This document shows positions 36,117 to 45,909 of a DNA stretch of 64,000 bases, piece after piece. The translations under genes were made by a program, and so were the position numbers. The notes beneath the pieces were generated by a model. It saw only the letters and a list, made by a program, of their open reading frames with translations, did no database searches and had not been told where the DNA came from. Positions within the stretch are counted from its first letter, which is position 1. Each line of letters starts with the position of its first letter. This DNA comes from Acinetobacter pseudolwoffii (GTDB lineage Bacteria > Pseudomonadota > Gammaproteobacteria > Pseudomonadales > Moraxellaceae), in contig NZ_PHRG01000006.1 of NCBI RefSeq assembly GCF_002803605.1, forward strand, positions 62,001 to 126,000. Direction: 5' to 3'.

Positions 36117-37487
36117 ATGTCTGATTTTAATCAATCTCCTCCTCCTAAAGATCAACTCGACCTGGTATATGGTCTGGATGATCGTCCAAAACCATTTATT
36201 GCTTTTTTAGCTGCATTCCAACATTTATTGGCAATTATTGTCCCGATCGTGACCCCTGGCTTGCTAATTTGTCTGGCACTTGGGGTATCCAAAGAAGACA
36301 CCAACATGATTTTATCCATGTCTCTGGTGATCTCAGGTATCGCGACTTTTTTACAGTCTAAAAAAGTCGGACCTTTTGGTGCCGGTCTGTTGATTGTTCA
36401 GGGAACCAGCTTTAACTTTATCGGCCCAATTATTGGTATTGGTTCAGCCATGGTTGCTGCCGGTACGCCAGTTGAGTCAGTCATGGCAGCAATTTTTGGT
36501 GTGGTGATTGCAGGTGCATTTATTGAAATGGGCGTGTCCCAGATTCTGCCTTGGATAAAAAAACTGATTACCCCTTTGGTGACCGGGATTGTCGTCCTTC
36601 TGATTGGTTTAACCTTAATTAAAGAAGGTCTAATCAGTATGGGCGGTGGTTATCAGGCCATGAGCGATAAAACTTTTGCCAATGCAGACAACCTAATCAT
36701 GTCCTGCACAGTCTTGGCGCTGATCATTATCCTGAACCGTATCCGGATTACCTGGGTAAAAAGTTCTGCCATTTTGATTGCCCTGGTTTGTGGTTATATC
36801 CTGGCCGGCTTTATGGGCCATCTGGATTTTTCTGGCTTAAAAGATGCCCCACTGGTACAGATTCCAACTCCAATGCATTTCGGTTTAAGCTTCTCCTGGA
36901 GCCTGTTTATTCCGATGGCATTCATTTATCTGGTGACCTCTTTAGAAGCGATTGGCGATATCACGGCGACCTCAAAGCTTTCTAACCAGCCAGTCGATGG
37001 GCCAAAATGGATGCAACGCATTAAAGGCGGTGTATTGGTTAACGGTGCCAATTCATTCCTTGCCGGTATTTTTAACACCTTCCCAAGTTCGGTATTTGCA
37101 CAAAATAACGGTGTGATTCAGTTGACGGGTGTAGCGAGCCGTTATGTCGGCATCTGGATTGCTGCTTTACTGATCATTCTGGGTTTGCTGCCTGCGGTTG
37201 CCGGGATTATCCAGGCGGTTCCGCAAGCGGTACTGGGTGGTGCAGTGATGGTGATGTTTGGTGCAGTAGCAGCTTCCGGCATTAATATTCTGTCTGGCGT
37301 ACATCTGGACCGCCGTGCCCTGCTGATTATTGCGATTTCACTGGCACTGGGTTTAGGTGTTGCACAAGTTCCACAAATTCTTGAGCATCTTCCTGAGTTA
37401 TTCCGTAATATCTTTAGCTCAGGCGTTGCCACTGGCGGTATTGCTGCCCTTATTCTGAATGTTGTACTTCCTGAAACAAAGAAGTAA
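36117..37487 (+). CDS. NCS2-family purine (xanthine/uric acid-type) permease
   Basis: 456 residues with about 12-14 membrane segments. Family markers: HLLAIIVPIVTPGL, the QGTSFNF loop that binds the nucleobase, TSLEAIGDITATS, and FAQNNGVIQLTGVASRYVG. These resemble XanP/XanQ rather than uracil permease UraA. Proton-driven uptake of xanthine or related purine is the inference. It is upstream of rsmC, separated by a strong hairpin at 37498. Confidence 0.88.
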   Translation: MSDFNQSPPPKDQLDLVYGLDDRPKPFIAFLAAFQHLLAIIVPIVTPGLLICLALGVSKEDTNMILSMSLVISGIATFLQSKKVGPFGAGLLIVQGTSFNFIGPIIGIGSAMVAAGTPVESVMAAIFGVVIAGAFIEMGVSQILPWIKKLITPLVTGIVVLLIGLTLIKEGLISMGGGYQAMSDKTFANADNLIMSCTVLALIIILNRIRITWVKSSAILIALVCGYILAGFMGHLDFSGLKDAPLVQIPTPMHFGLSFSWSLFIPMAFIYLVTSLEAIGDITATSKLSNQPVDGPKWMQRIKGGVLVNGANSFLAGIFNTFPSSVFAQNNGVIQLTGVASRYVGIWIAALLIILGLLPAVAGIIQAVPQAVLGGAVMVMFGAVAASGINILSGVHLDRRALLIIAISLALGLGVAQVPQILEHLPELFRNIFSSGVATGGIAALILNVVLPETKK

Positions 37488-37497
37488 TTTCATGTCC

Positions 37498-37536
37498 AAA
37501 GAACACTGTCTAGGTCAGACTTAGGCAGTGTTCTTT
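37498..37536 (+). terminator. Terminator of the purine permease gene
   Basis: AAAGAACACTG / CAGTGTTCTTT arms extended inward to a 17-pair stem with two G-T pairs. Followed by only a short T-rich end (TATAT). Confidence 0.75.
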
Positions 37537-37553
37537 ATATTGGAGAGATACCT

Positions 37554-38588
37554 ATGGATCCTAAAAGCGAAGTTTTATTAAGACAATATGATTTTTTGTC
37601 GGGTCGCATCTTACTCATTAATGCACCGACAGATGATCTACTCGCTGAATTCGATGCCTCTATCAATCCCGCTGTCTGGACATGGAATTTTAATGATTTT
37701 CAATATTTCCAGTCGCAACAAGCAGATGTCCACTTTGGCGCAGAGATGCCTGAAGCTGAGTTTGATCAGGCGGTTATTTTTGTACCCAAGTCTAAAGAAC
37801 TGCTCAATTATTTACTGCATAATGTGGCAGCACAACTTAAACCGGGCAGCAGTATTTTTCTGGTCGGTGAAAAGAAAGGCGGGATAGAACGTGCAGCCAA
37901 ACAGTTGCAGCCTTATGGTAAAACCCTCAAACTGGATAGTGCACGTCATTGCCAGCTTTGGCAACTGGTTCTAGACCACACGGTCGAGAAAAAATCACTT
38001 GCAGACTGGGCACAGCGTTATAGCATCTCGTCCCCGAATGGTGACCTGAATATTTGTGCCCTGCCGGGCGTGTTTAGTCAAAACCGTTTAGATATTGGGA
38101 CTGCCACCTTATTACCTTATTTGTCACAAGTTACCTCGGGTAAAATCGCTGACTTTGGTTGTGGCGCAGGTGTGATTAGTGCGTATCTGGCAAAGTTGAA
38201 TCCGAAAAACCGGATTTTTGCCATGGATGTTGATGCCTTTGCGCTGGCCTCCACCCAAATGACCTTTGATGAAAACCAGCTTAGCCCTGAACAGATCGAA
38301 ATTAAAGCGGTCACTGGCATTGCTGATGCACCCTTGTTCTTGCATGCCATTGTCAGTAATCCGCCTTTTCATATGGGAATCGAGACCGATTACACGGCCA
38401 GCGAAACCTTGTGTAAAACTTCGCGTCGTCATTTAAAATCAGGTGGCGAGCTTTGGATCGTGGCCAACCGTTTCTTAAACTACCCGACCCTGATTGAACA
38501 AAACTTTGGTCGCTGCACAGTGAAAGCGGATCAACAAGGCTTTAAAGTGCTGTTCGCTAGCACACAAAAAAATGTTAAGGAATCATGA
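37554..38588 (+). CDS. rsmC: 16S rRNA m2G1207 methyltransferase RsmC
   Basis: 344 residues with the two-domain RsmC layout: a degenerate N-terminal methyltransferase-like half and an active C-terminal half. The SAM site is [12 protein letters not shown] (about residue 197) and the catalytic motif is VSNPPFHMG (about residue 264). It methylates G1207 of 16S rRNA. AGAGATACCT precedes the ATG. Its stop overlaps the start of the amino acid permease by four bases. Confidence 0.93.
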   Translation: MDPKSEVLLRQYDFLSGRILLINAPTDDLLAEFDASINPAVWTWNFNDFQYFQSQQADVHFGAEMPEAEFDQAVIFVPKSKELLNYLLHNVAAQLKPGSSIFLVGEKKGGIERAAKQLQPYGKTLKLDSARHCQLWQLVLDHTVEKKSLADWAQRYSISSPNGDLNICALPGVFSQNRLDIGTATLLPYLSQVTSGKIADFGCGAGVISAYLAKLNPKNRIFAMDVDAFALASTQMTFDENQLSPEQIEIKAVTGIADAPLFLHAIVSNPPFHMGIETDYTASETLCKTSRRHLKSGGELWIVANRFLNYPTLIEQNFGRCTVKADQQGFKVLFASTQKNVKES

Positions 38589-40051
38589 TGAGCGAAACGC
38601 AAAATACGATGCAGCTGCAGCGTAAGCTGGGTGCTCGTCATCTGAATATGATCGCCATTGGCGGATCCATCGGTACAGGTCTATTCCTGGCCTCGGGTGC
38701 GACCATTGCCAATGCCGGGCCAGGCGGAGCACTACTTGCTTATGCGCTGATTGGTGTCATGATTTATTTCTTGATGACCAGTTTGGGCGAACTCGCCACG
38801 CATAATCCTACCTCGGGTGCATTTTTCACTTATGGCACTAAATATGTCGAGGGCGGTTTTGGTTTCGCCTTGGGCTGGAACTACTGGTACAACTGGGCCA
38901 TTACCGTAGCTTTTGAGCTGGTTGCCGTTCAGTTCATCATGAAATTCTGGTTTCCCGATATTCCTGGTGTTTATTGGAGTGCAATTTTCCTGGCTATTAT
39001 TTTTGGGATTAATGCCCTGACAGTTAAAGGCTTTGGTGAATCTGAATTCTTCTTCTCTCTGGTGAAAGTTGTCGCGATTATTGCCTTTATCATTATCGGT
39101 ATCTGGATGATCGTGAAGATTATGCTGACCCCAGGCGCAGAAGCATTTGCCAACTGGAGTATTGGTGACGCACCTTTTGTCGGTGGTTTCCAAGCCTTAA
39201 TTGGCGTGGCGATGATTGCCGGATTCTCCTTTCAAGGAACCGAAATGGTCGGGGTGGCTGCGGGCGAATCGAAAGATCCAAAGAAAACCATTCCGGTGGC
39301 AATCAAGCAGATTTTCTGGCGTATCCTGTTATTTTATATCGTGTGTATTTTCATTATCGGCACATTGATTGCCTACAATGACCCACGCTTATTACAGGCG
39401 GCTGCGACCGACAATATTGCGCTTTCTCCTTTTACCCTGCTCTATGAAAAGGCCGGCTTTGCCTTTGCTGCGAGCATTATGAATGCGGTGATTTTGACAG
39501 CCATTCTGTCTGCGGGTAACTCAGGCATGTATTCCTCTACGCGCATGCTATTTGATATGGCACGTAAAGGTAGTGCGCCAAAACTGTTTGGCCGTCTGGA
39601 TCCACGTGGTGTACCGATGAATGCCCTGTATGCCACCACTGCAATCGCAGCACTGTGTTTCCTGACCACCTTCTTCGGTGAACAAGAAGTCTTTAACTGG
39701 CTACTCAATATGTCGGGCATGTGCGGCTTTATTGTCTGGCTCGGGATTGCGATTTCACACTATCGCTTCCGCAAAGGTTACTTGGCTCAAGGCTACAAAC
39801 TGGAAGATCTGGCTTATCGCGCTAAATTCTTTCCTTTCGCCCCTTGGTTTGCTTTTATTCTCTGTGCGATTGTCGTCCTTGGTCAAAACTATCAGGATGT
39901 TCTGGCAGGTCAATGGATGGGGGTTCTCTCGACCTATATCAGTATTCCATTGTTCTTGGCAATCTGGTTCGGATACAAATGGAAGAAAAAATCCAAACTG
40001 GTGTCTTATCAAGAGATGGATGTACAACCCATGAAACTTGATCAGGAATAA
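38585..40051 (+). CDS. Amino acid permease, APC superfamily (LysP-like)
   Basis: 488 residues with twelve membrane helices. The first helix has [19 protein letters not shown], and the fourth to fifth region has [31 protein letters not shown] is typical of the amino acid transporter (AAT) branch. It resembles lysine-specific LysP, though the substrate is not proven. The ATG at 38585 overlaps the rsmC stop (ATGATGA), so translation is coupled; a second ATG lies three bases later. A terminator follows at 40063. Confidence 0.88.
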   Translation: MMSETQNTMQLQRKLGARHLNMIAIGGSIGTGLFLASGATIANAGPGGALLAYALIGVMIYFLMTSLGELATHNPTSGAFFTYGTKYVEGGFGFALGWNYWYNWAITVAFELVAVQFIMKFWFPDIPGVYWSAIFLAIIFGINALTVKGFGESEFFFSLVKVVAIIAFIIIGIWMIVKIMLTPGAEAFANWSIGDAPFVGGFQALIGVAMIAGFSFQGTEMVGVAAGESKDPKKTIPVAIKQIFWRILLFYIVCIFIIGTLIAYNDPRLLQAAATDNIALSPFTLLYEKAGFAFAASIMNAVILTAILSAGNSGMYSSTRMLFDMARKGSAPKLFGRLDPRGVPMNALYATTAIAALCFLTTFFGEQEVFNWLLNMSGMCGFIVWLGIAISHYRFRKGYLAQGYKLEDLAYRAKFFPFAPWFAFILCAIVVLGQNYQDVLAGQWMGVLSTYISIPLFLAIWFGYKWKKKSKLVSYQEMDVQPMKLDQE

Positions 40052-40062
40052 ACCATCATAAA

Positions 40063-40095
40063 TTAAAAAATCAGCCTACGGGCTGATTTTTAATT
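40063..40095. terminator. Terminator between the permease and the C39-like gene
   Basis: AAAAAATCAGCC / GGCTGATTTTT stem with a TACG loop; bidirectional between convergent genes. Confidence 0.9.
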
Positions 40096-40102
40096 TCTTA
40101 GA

Positions 40103-40648
40103 TTAGTTATGCCGCATGACAAAATTACGGTCATCGATCACAATCACTTGCTGACAGATCCCCTCTGCCTGACGCTGCTGCTCGAATACATCTGCCGGCA
40201 TCGCATCAAAACTGTCAAAGAAACTGATCTCATGTTCATCTATTGCATAGATCAATGAATGATTACCGACCCCTTCTAAGGTATCGTAGAAAACAATCAC
40301 GAAACGGCCTGCTTCCACCTGCTGCTGGATTTCTGTATAAGAGATCACACGCTCTTCAACAGGTATTTTAAGTGTCTGTGCTTGTTGATAAAAATCAAGC
40401 TCGACTGGCTGTTTATCTGCATCATATTCGCTAAAAAAAGCAACATCCAGTCCCAGTGTCTGCAAAGCCACTGCCAGCGCAATACTAGAAACCCCCATCT
40501 CTGAGTCATGACGGCAGAGCTGAACCAGATCAGGAATATGCAGGTCAATTCCATAATGATGAAAAATCATCCATATTGAAAAAATTCCACCATTGGCTTC
40601 CAGATTTTGCAAATCTTCCGGAATTTCTATACTCACGCTTTTACTCAA
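40103..40648 (-). CDS. Peptidase C39-like protein lacking the catalytic cysteine
   Basis: 181 residues of papain-like C39 fold. In active members the start reads DCGPACLAM; here the aligned segment is ANGGIFSIWMIFHHYGI (residues about 18-34), with Gly where the catalytic Cys should be. The later His (GNHSLIYAID) and Asp (FFDSFD) of the triad region remain. The middle has GVSSIALAVALQTLGLDVAFFSEYD, as in C39-type domains. It may be a binding-only pseudoenzyme. The domain call itself is by eye. Single gene. Confidence 0.62.
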   Translation of the reverse strand: MSKSVSIEIPEDLQNLEANGGIFSIWMIFHHYGIDLHIPDLVQLCRHDSEMGVSSIALAVALQTLGLDVAFFSEYDADKQPVELDFYQQAQTLKIPVEERVISYTEIQQQVEAGRFVIVFYDTLEGVGNHSLIYAIDEHEISFFDSFDAMPADVFEQQRQAEGICQQVIVIDDRNFVMRHN

Positions 40649-40692
40649 CTACATTTTCAGTGCTTAAGTAGTGTAGTTAAAATTCAGAGATA

Positions 40693-40722
40693 AAAAAAGC
40701 GGCTCATATGAGCCGCTTTTTT
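40693..40722. terminator. Terminator of ompA
   Basis: Perfect palindrome AAAAAAGCGGCTCAT / ATGAGCCGCTTTTTT; 18 bases past the ompA stop. Confidence 0.95.
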
Positions 40723-40739
40723 AACAATTCAATAATTAA

Positions 40740-41792
40740 TTATTGAGCTTGTTGTTGACCTTCAACAAGTACAGTACGGCTACCAGTGATTGTCGCGAAT
40801 ACACGACGGTTCATAGCACGACCTTCTTTAGTGTTGTTGTCAGCAATCGGTTGATCCCAAGCGAAACCTTGAGTAGACAAGCGAGATGCATCAACATTGT
40901 ATTCATTTACAAGCGAAGATTTAACAGAGTTAGCACGTGCTAGAGATAAACGTTCGTTTAGTGCACGTGGACCAGTGTTGTCAGTGTGACCTTCGATACG
41001 AGCAGTAGCGTTTGGATATTCAACTAGCTTCTCAGCAACTTTAGCGATTTCTGGTTTGTATTGATCTTTGATGTTTGATTTGTTTGTATCAAAGAACACA
41101 CGAAGTTCCATGTTCAGGTCTTCAGTCAACTCTTGTGGCGCTGGAGCAACTGGAGTTACAGGCTCAACTGGAGCAACTTCAACTACTGGAGCAGCTGGTT
41201 TCAGACGACCACCTAGAACAACATTAAGACCAGCTAATGCTGTGTAGTTCCAGAATTTTTCGTCAAAGTGGTAAGTACCACGAGCTTCAGTACGTAGCGC
41301 TAAGGCATCGTTGATGTGCCAGAATGCACCCACACCAGCATTACCTAGAGTACCTTCTTCTTCATTACCGCGAGTACCGCGTGGCACACCTTCAAATTCG
41401 TATTTGTAGTGACCCGCACCTAGAAGCATGTATGGCTTCACTTTGCTGTCATAGTTACCAGTAAATACGTCAGAAGTTGCGTAGAAGTTACCTGCGATGT
41501 TTTGGCCTTTATATTCTGCACCAGGCTCAGCACCGTCAACATCACCTTTAACTTGGCTGTATTCAGCTTCAAAACCTAACCAAGGAGTAAGTTCTACACC
41601 AATAGCTGCACCTACAAATAAATCATCTTGTAATTCAGGGCTGCTTGTAAGCTCACCATCATTACCGCCATTGTTGTGCTGAGTGTCTTGGAATGTATAA
41701 CCTAACATCAACGGAGTAACAGTTACGCCTGCATTTGCAGCAGCAAAAGGTGCAGCTACAAGCATAGCTAAAGCAATACGACTCATTTTCAT
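40740..41792 (-). CDS. ompA: OmpA-family outer-membrane protein
   Basis: 350 residues. Signal peptide [19 protein letters not shown]; an eight-strand barrel to about residue 195; a Pro/Val/Ala linker ([18 protein letters not shown]); and a peptidoglycan-binding OmpA domain with [25 protein letters not shown]. It tethers the outer membrane to the cell wall and is the main porin of Acinetobacter. GGAGG lies eight bases before the ATG at 41792; 19 codons of further open frame upstream are not needed. The long AT-rich leader and perfect terminator suit a highly expressed gene. Confidence 0.96.
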   Translation of the reverse strand: MKMSRIALAMLVAAPFAAANAGVTVTPLMLGYTFQDTQHNNGGNDGELTSSPELQDDLFVGAAIGVELTPWLGFEAEYSQVKGDVDGAEPGAEYKGQNIAGNFYATSDVFTGNYDSKVKPYMLLGAGHYKYEFEGVPRGTRGNEEEGTLGNAGVGAFWHINDALALRTEARGTYHFDEKFWNYTALAGLNVVLGGRLKPAAPVVEVAPVEPVTPVAPAPQELTEDLNMELRVFFDTNKSNIKDQYKPEIAKVAEKLVEYPNATARIEGHTDNTGPRALNERLSLARANSVKSSLVNEYNVDASRLSTQGFAWDQPIADNNTKEGRAMNRRVFATITGSRTVLVEGQQQAQ

Positions 41793-42167
41793 GGATTTAT
41801 CCTCCAGAGATAACAATTGTTGTTCAAGCTCAAGCCCGTAATAGGCCATCCTGAGATAGGCTTTTTATTACCCCAGTTTTATTCTTAAGCTATTCACATG
41901 GCATCATACAAACACTTTATTATTTTTCCAAGTGCTTGATTAATTTAATCAAGTAAATTATTGACAAAATTACTTACAATTTCCGTTGTAATTCAGTAAT
42001 TTTTTACTCAATTTTTTATTCTGAATGACCTATTGTGATTGCCAATTATTTTTTAATAGCTTTCTTGAATTTTGAGTAACAGCTAAATTACACGCTCAAC
42101 AAAGCATAAAAAACGCATAATTAATAACATGTTTCCTATAAAAATAATATATAAATCAGGTAACTCT
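41793..42167. other. Promoter-bearing stretch between ompA and the pseudopilin gene
   Basis: AT-rich gap between divergent genes. It holds the ompA leader with GGAGG at about 41801-41805 on the minus strand. Many A/T hexamers make promoter choice unreliable. Confidence 0.5.
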
Positions 42168-42689
42168 ATGTATAGAAAAATAACAAGAGCGTTCACTATT
42201 GTTGAATTGATTATCTGTGTTGCAGTGCTTGCAATTTTGGCCAGTATTGCCCTGCCTTACTTTCATGAATATCAGTCCAGACAGGAAGCCAAACAGATTC
42301 CTATCAAATTATCTGCGGTTAACCGTTATGCACGTAGTCAGGCTGCCGTGTTTCACCAGAATATTGTGATCTGTCCCAGTCAGGATTCACTCAGCTGTCA
42401 CCCCAATCAATGGAATAAAAATATACTGGTCTTTATTGATAAAAATAAAAACCGGCAAGTCGATGCAGGCGAACAAATTTTACACATTGATGCTCTAAAT
42501 CTTAAATATGGCAACCTGAGTTGGCGAGGCGCATTAAGTTCACCAAGTGTCACTTATCAGGCACATACCGCCCTTCCGATTGGTTCGAATGGTAGTTTCT
42601 ATTATTGTTCTGCTCAACTTTCCAGCCAGCAGCGTATTGTACTGAGTAAAATGGGACATATCCGGGTAGAAAGTCTCCCTTCTTGCTAA
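42168..42689 (+). CDS. Type IV pilin-like / GspH-FimT pseudopilin with Ala at -1
   Basis: 173 residues. The N-terminal RAFTIVELIICVAVLAILASIALP is a class III signal followed by the pilin hydrophobic helix; Glu-5 is present. Position -1 is Ala where prepilins almost always have Gly. The body is FimT/GspH-like with a C-terminal Cys pair (CSAQ... and final SC). Minor pseudopilins prime pilus or secretion assembly. It is alone, with no pil or gsp genes nearby. ATG at 42168 follows AGG by eight bases; the frame extends 13 codons upstream. Confidence 0.82.
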   Translation: MYRKITRAFTIVELIICVAVLAILASIALPYFHEYQSRQEAKQIPIKLSAVNRYARSQAAVFHQNIVICPSQDSLSCHPNQWNKNILVFIDKNKNRQVDAGEQILHIDALNLKYGNLSWRGALSSPSVTYQAHTALPIGSNGSFYYCSAQLSSQQRIVLSKMGHIRVESLPSC

Positions 42690-42799
42690 CAGAACTATGC
42701 AGTTTATGATTGACTGCGATTAGCGCTTCAATCCTGAGTTTTTTTCAATATACTGCTTATGTTTGAAAAATTGATTAAAACTCATACGGAGATATAACA

Positions 42800-43975
42800 A
42801 TGACTGATATCGTAATTGTCAATGGTGCACGCACAGCCATGGGTGGCTTTCAGGGTAGCCTTGCCAGTGTAACTGCACCTGAACTGGGTGCGGCTTCAAT
42901 AAAAGAAGCGATTGCTCGCGCAGGCTTACAAGCAGCAGATATTGAAGAAGTCATTATGGGTTGTGTCCTTCCTGCTGGTTTGAAACAAGGTCCTGCCCGT
43001 CAAGCGATGCGTCAAGCCGGCCTTCTGGATTCAACGGGTGCTGTGACCATTAACAAACTCTGTGGTTCTGGCATGAAAGCGGTGATGCAAGCAGCCGATA
43101 TGATTAAAGCCGGTTCTGCAAATATTGTGGTTGCAGGGGGGATGGAATCAATGACCAACGCGCCTTATGTATTGCCGAAAGCGCGCGGCGGCTTCCGCAT
43201 GGGACATGGCGAAATTAAAGATCATATGTTCCTAGATGGTCTTGAAGATGCTGAGACAGGTCGTTTGATGGGTTCATTTGCCCAAGATATGGCAAATACC
43301 AAAGGCTATACTCGCGAACAGATGGATGATTTCGCCATTCGCTCATTGAAACGTGCACAAACTGCTGTGAATGAAGGCTATTTTTCTGATGAAATCGTAG
43401 CAGTTACGGTAAAAACACGTAAAGGTGATGTGGTTGTTGATAAAGATGAACAACCCTTCAATGCCAATATTGATAAAATTCCAACCCTGCGTCCAGCCTT
43501 TGCCAAAGACGGCACCATTACCGCTGCCAATGCCAGCTCAATTTCTGATGGTGCATCAGCTCTGGTGATTAGCTCAGCGGATCATGCCGCAGCAAAAGGT
43601 TTAAATCCTTTGGCCAAAATTGTTGCCTATGCTTCAAATTCACAGCATCCTTCTGAATTTACCATAGCGCCAGTGGGTGCAATTCAAAAGGTTCTCGATA
43701 AAGCAGGTTGGAATGCTCAAGATGTCGACCTCTGGGAAATCAATGAAGCCTTTGCCATGGTGACCATGTGTCCAATGGATGAGTTCAAGCTTGATCCTGA
43801 AAAAGTCAATATTAATGGCGGTGCCTGTGCCCTCGGTCATCCTGTCGGTTCAACCGGTTCACGTATTATCCTGACTTTGATTCATGCGCTGAAACGTACC
43901 GCTGGTAAACGTGGTATTGCTGCACTTTGTATCGGTGGCGGTGAAGCGACTGCTGTGGCGATTGAGTTGCTTTAA
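42800..43975 (+). CDS. Acetyl-CoA C-acetyltransferase (thiolase)
   Basis: 391 residues, standard length. The nucleophile is in NKLCGSGMKAVM (about residue 89), followed by NEAFAM and GGACALGHPVGSTGSR, and the second catalytic Cys in CIGGGEATA. Biosynthetic-type thiolase (PhaA/AtoB-like) that condenses or cleaves acetoacetyl-CoA. ATG at 42800 follows GGAG. It is convergent with the ddh gene across a repeat and a perfect terminator. Confidence 0.93.
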   Translation: MTDIVIVNGARTAMGGFQGSLASVTAPELGAASIKEAIARAGLQAADIEEVIMGCVLPAGLKQGPARQAMRQAGLLDSTGAVTINKLCGSGMKAVMQAADMIKAGSANIVVAGGMESMTNAPYVLPKARGGFRMGHGEIKDHMFLDGLEDAETGRLMGSFAQDMANTKGYTREQMDDFAIRSLKRAQTAVNEGYFSDEIVAVTVKTRKGDVVVDKDEQPFNANIDKIPTLRPAFAKDGTITAANASSISDGASALVISSADHAAAKGLNPLAKIVAYASNSQHPSEFTIAPVGAIQKVLDKAGWNAQDVDLWEINEAFAMVTMCPMDEFKLDPEKVNINGGACALGHPVGSTGSRIILTLIHALKRTAGKRGIAALCIGGGEATAVAIELL

Positions 43976-43980
43976 TTAAA

Positions 43981-44083
43981 AGTCTCCCTTTTAAAAGAGA
44001 GATTTAGAGGGATTTTAGAAATCCTCCCCTCTTGCGGAACATCGTTCCTCATCCTTTAATAAAGGAGGGGGAATTTTAGAAAT
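43981..44083. repeat. Palindromic dispersed repeat, copy 3
   Basis: Contains CTCTTGCGGAACATCGTTCCTCATCC and TTTAATAAAGGAGGGGGA, closely like CCCTTGCGAAGCAATACTTC and TTTAAAAAAGGAGGGAG of copy 1. It lies just past the thiolase stop. Confidence 0.65.
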
Positions 44084-44084
44084 C

Positions 44085-44110
44085 AAAAAGCCTCCAATTG
44101 GAGGCTTTTT
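44085..44110. terminator. Perfect bidirectional terminator between thiolase and ddh
   Basis: A 26-base perfect palindrome, AAAAAGCCTCCAA / TTGGAGGCTTTTT. Confidence 0.95.
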
Positions 44111-44149
44111 ATCGTCAAATATTCAAAGCTGTACTTTAAATGATAAGAC

Positions 44150-45136
44150 TTAAAGAATTTCTTTACGAAGTTGCTCAGGTGATTTCATTGACAACAAGCC
44201 CGGTGCCACATCAAATGCTGTTTTTGCACCATACTGCTGCATTTGATTTAAACGATAAGTTGCACGTGCATAAGCAACTAAAACGCTGGCTGTAAATTCT
44301 GGATTACTTTCTAGTTTTAATGAAAACTCAAGCACTTGTTTATGTGCATCACTGGTGTTTCCACTACGAATCACAAAACCACCATGCGGCATACGCTGGT
44401 GATCTTGTGCTAAAGTTACTTCATCAATGAAATTCACAGTCGTGTCATAGTCGGCAAAATAATCCGGCATGGTCACAATCGCTTGCTTCACTGCTTCTGC
44501 ATCTGCACCCTCTGCAAGCACCACATAACACTCACGGGTATGTTTTTCTTTGGTCGTTAATACTGGACGAACACCACTACGTACTTTCTCAATTGCTTCT
44601 GTTGAAGGAATGGTATATTGCACCCCTGCTTTCACACCTTCTACACGACGAATGGCATCTGAATGACCCTGGCTTAAGCCTTTGCCCCAGAAAGTATAGG
44701 TTTCACCGTCTGGCAGTAAAGCTTCACCAAATAAGCGATTGATCGAGAACATGCCTGGATCCCAGCCAATCGAAATCATCGCAGTTTTCTTGCTGGCTGT
44801 TGCAGGTGCATCGACCGCTGCATAATATTCAGGAATACGTGCGTGAGTGTCAAAACTATCGACAATATTAAACTGGCTGGCCAAGATCGGACCTTGTTGC
44901 GGTAAGTCGTCTTTTGAACCGCCACATAAAATCAGCACATCAATTTTATCTTGGAAATCTGTCAGTGAGTCCATATGGAACACTTGGGTTGCTGCGAAGC
45001 AAGGAGATACCGTTTCAGGCGCACGACGGGTAAAAATACCCACAAGTTGTAAATCTGGATTCTTTTGAATGGCGGTTTCAACGCCACGACCCAAGTTGCC
45101 ATAACCAGCAATACCAATACGGATAGAATTTTGCAT
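44150..45136 (-). CDS. ddh: meso-Diaminopimelate D-dehydrogenase
   Basis: 328 residues, as in Corynebacterium and Bacteroidetes Ddh. Rossmann motif IGIAGYGNLGRGVE at the N-terminus, then FTRR, LCGGSKDDLP, SFDTHARIP, ISIGWDPGMFSINRLF and GKGLSQGHSDAIRR. It interconverts tetrahydrodipicolinate and meso-DAP with NADPH and ammonia, a one-step alternative to the succinylase route of lysine/cell-wall synthesis. Single gene, convergent with the thiolase gene. Confidence 0.92.
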   Translation of the reverse strand: MQNSIRIGIAGYGNLGRGVETAIQKNPDLQLVGIFTRRAPETVSPCFAATQVFHMDSLTDFQDKIDVLILCGGSKDDLPQQGPILASQFNIVDSFDTHARIPEYYAAVDAPATASKKTAMISIGWDPGMFSINRLFGEALLPDGETYTFWGKGLSQGHSDAIRRVEGVKAGVQYTIPSTEAIEKVRSGVRPVLTTKEKHTRECYVVLAEGADAEAVKQAIVTMPDYFADYDTTVNFIDEVTLAQDHQRMPHGGFVIRSGNTSDAHKQVLEFSLKLESNPEFTASVLVAYARATYRLNQMQQYGAKTAFDVAPGLLSMKSPEQLRKEIL

Positions 45137-45348
45137 AAAGACAAGTCACTTCATCATGAAAAAATTAAAAAAATAAATCAGATGACGATCCCATTAAAAT
45201 CGCCCTCTTGATTGATTTTGCATACTCGAAAATTAGCGCTCTGCTCGCGTTACTCTCAGCATAAAGATACTTATGCTACAGCAATTCGCAGCAATTTAAA
45301 GCATTCAGGATAGTATAGAAACAATCATATCTATCGTCCAAAGCAAAC

Positions 45349-45373
45349 AAAAAGCCTGCATTGCAGGCTTTTT
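45349..45373 (-). terminator. Terminator of the cysI-DUF934 operon
   Basis: AAAAAGCCTGCA / TGCAGGCTTTTT stem, 50 bases past the DUF934 stop. Confidence 0.9.
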
Positions 45374-45423
45374 GTTTATAAGAAAAACAGACTTATTTAC
45401 AGACAAGCTTTTTAACTTTCAGG

Positions 45424-45909
45424 TTAGGCACCTGTTTGATAATTTGCCTGATTCACCGCGGTCGATGCTTGGTACGGATTTTTAAAATCATTTAAACCGG
45501 CAGCCGCCTCCTGAATGTCTTTACCTTCTTTAATCACGAAAGTATCGAAACCAGAACGCTTCATGTAGTTCAACACATCTTTGAATACATCACCAGTGGC
45601 ACGAAGTTCGCCTTGGAAACCTTGACGGCGTAAAAGTGCTGCAAATGAATAGCCACGGCCATCATTAAAACCGGCGAATTCAATAAAGATTGCATCTAAT
45701 TGAGCTAGCGGAAATTCATTGCTTTCAGGTGAAGCATCAACGGTTAAGTACAATGCTTTTTTACCTGAAACATGGCGAAGCTGATCTAACTGATCTACCG
45801 TCAGAACCACATCACCTTGTGGTAAAACACCCTCTTCACCGATGAGCTGGTAAGTATTTTCTGTCACTGTGCCATCTTTAGAGAGCACTGCGAGTGCGGT
45901 ATTAAGCAT
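45424..45909 (-). CDS. DUF934 protein, partner of sulfite reductase
   Basis: About 161 residues. The family's core is DAIFIEFAGFNDGRGYSFAALLRRQGFQGELRATGDVFKDVLNYMKRSGFDTF, present intact. DUF934 genes nearly always follow cysI-type genes and probably help electron delivery or assembly of sulfite reductase. ATG at 45909 overlaps the cysI stop (ATGCTTAA), indicating translational coupling. The longer open frame upstream only runs through cysI codons. Confidence 0.9.
   Translation of the reverse strand: MLNTALAVLSKDGTVTENTYQLIGEEGVLPQGDVVLTVDQLDQLRHVSGKKALYLTVDASPESNEFPLAQLDAIFIEFAGFNDGRGYSFAALLRRQGFQGELRATGDVFKDVLNYMKRSGFDTFVIKEGKDIQEAAAGLNDFKNPYQASTAVNQANYQTGA

Noticed and set aside
38732..39193. 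153-codon minus-strand frame inside the amino acid permease
   Set aside because: Antisense of membrane-helix codons; composition is that of a shadow frame and no start signal is seen.
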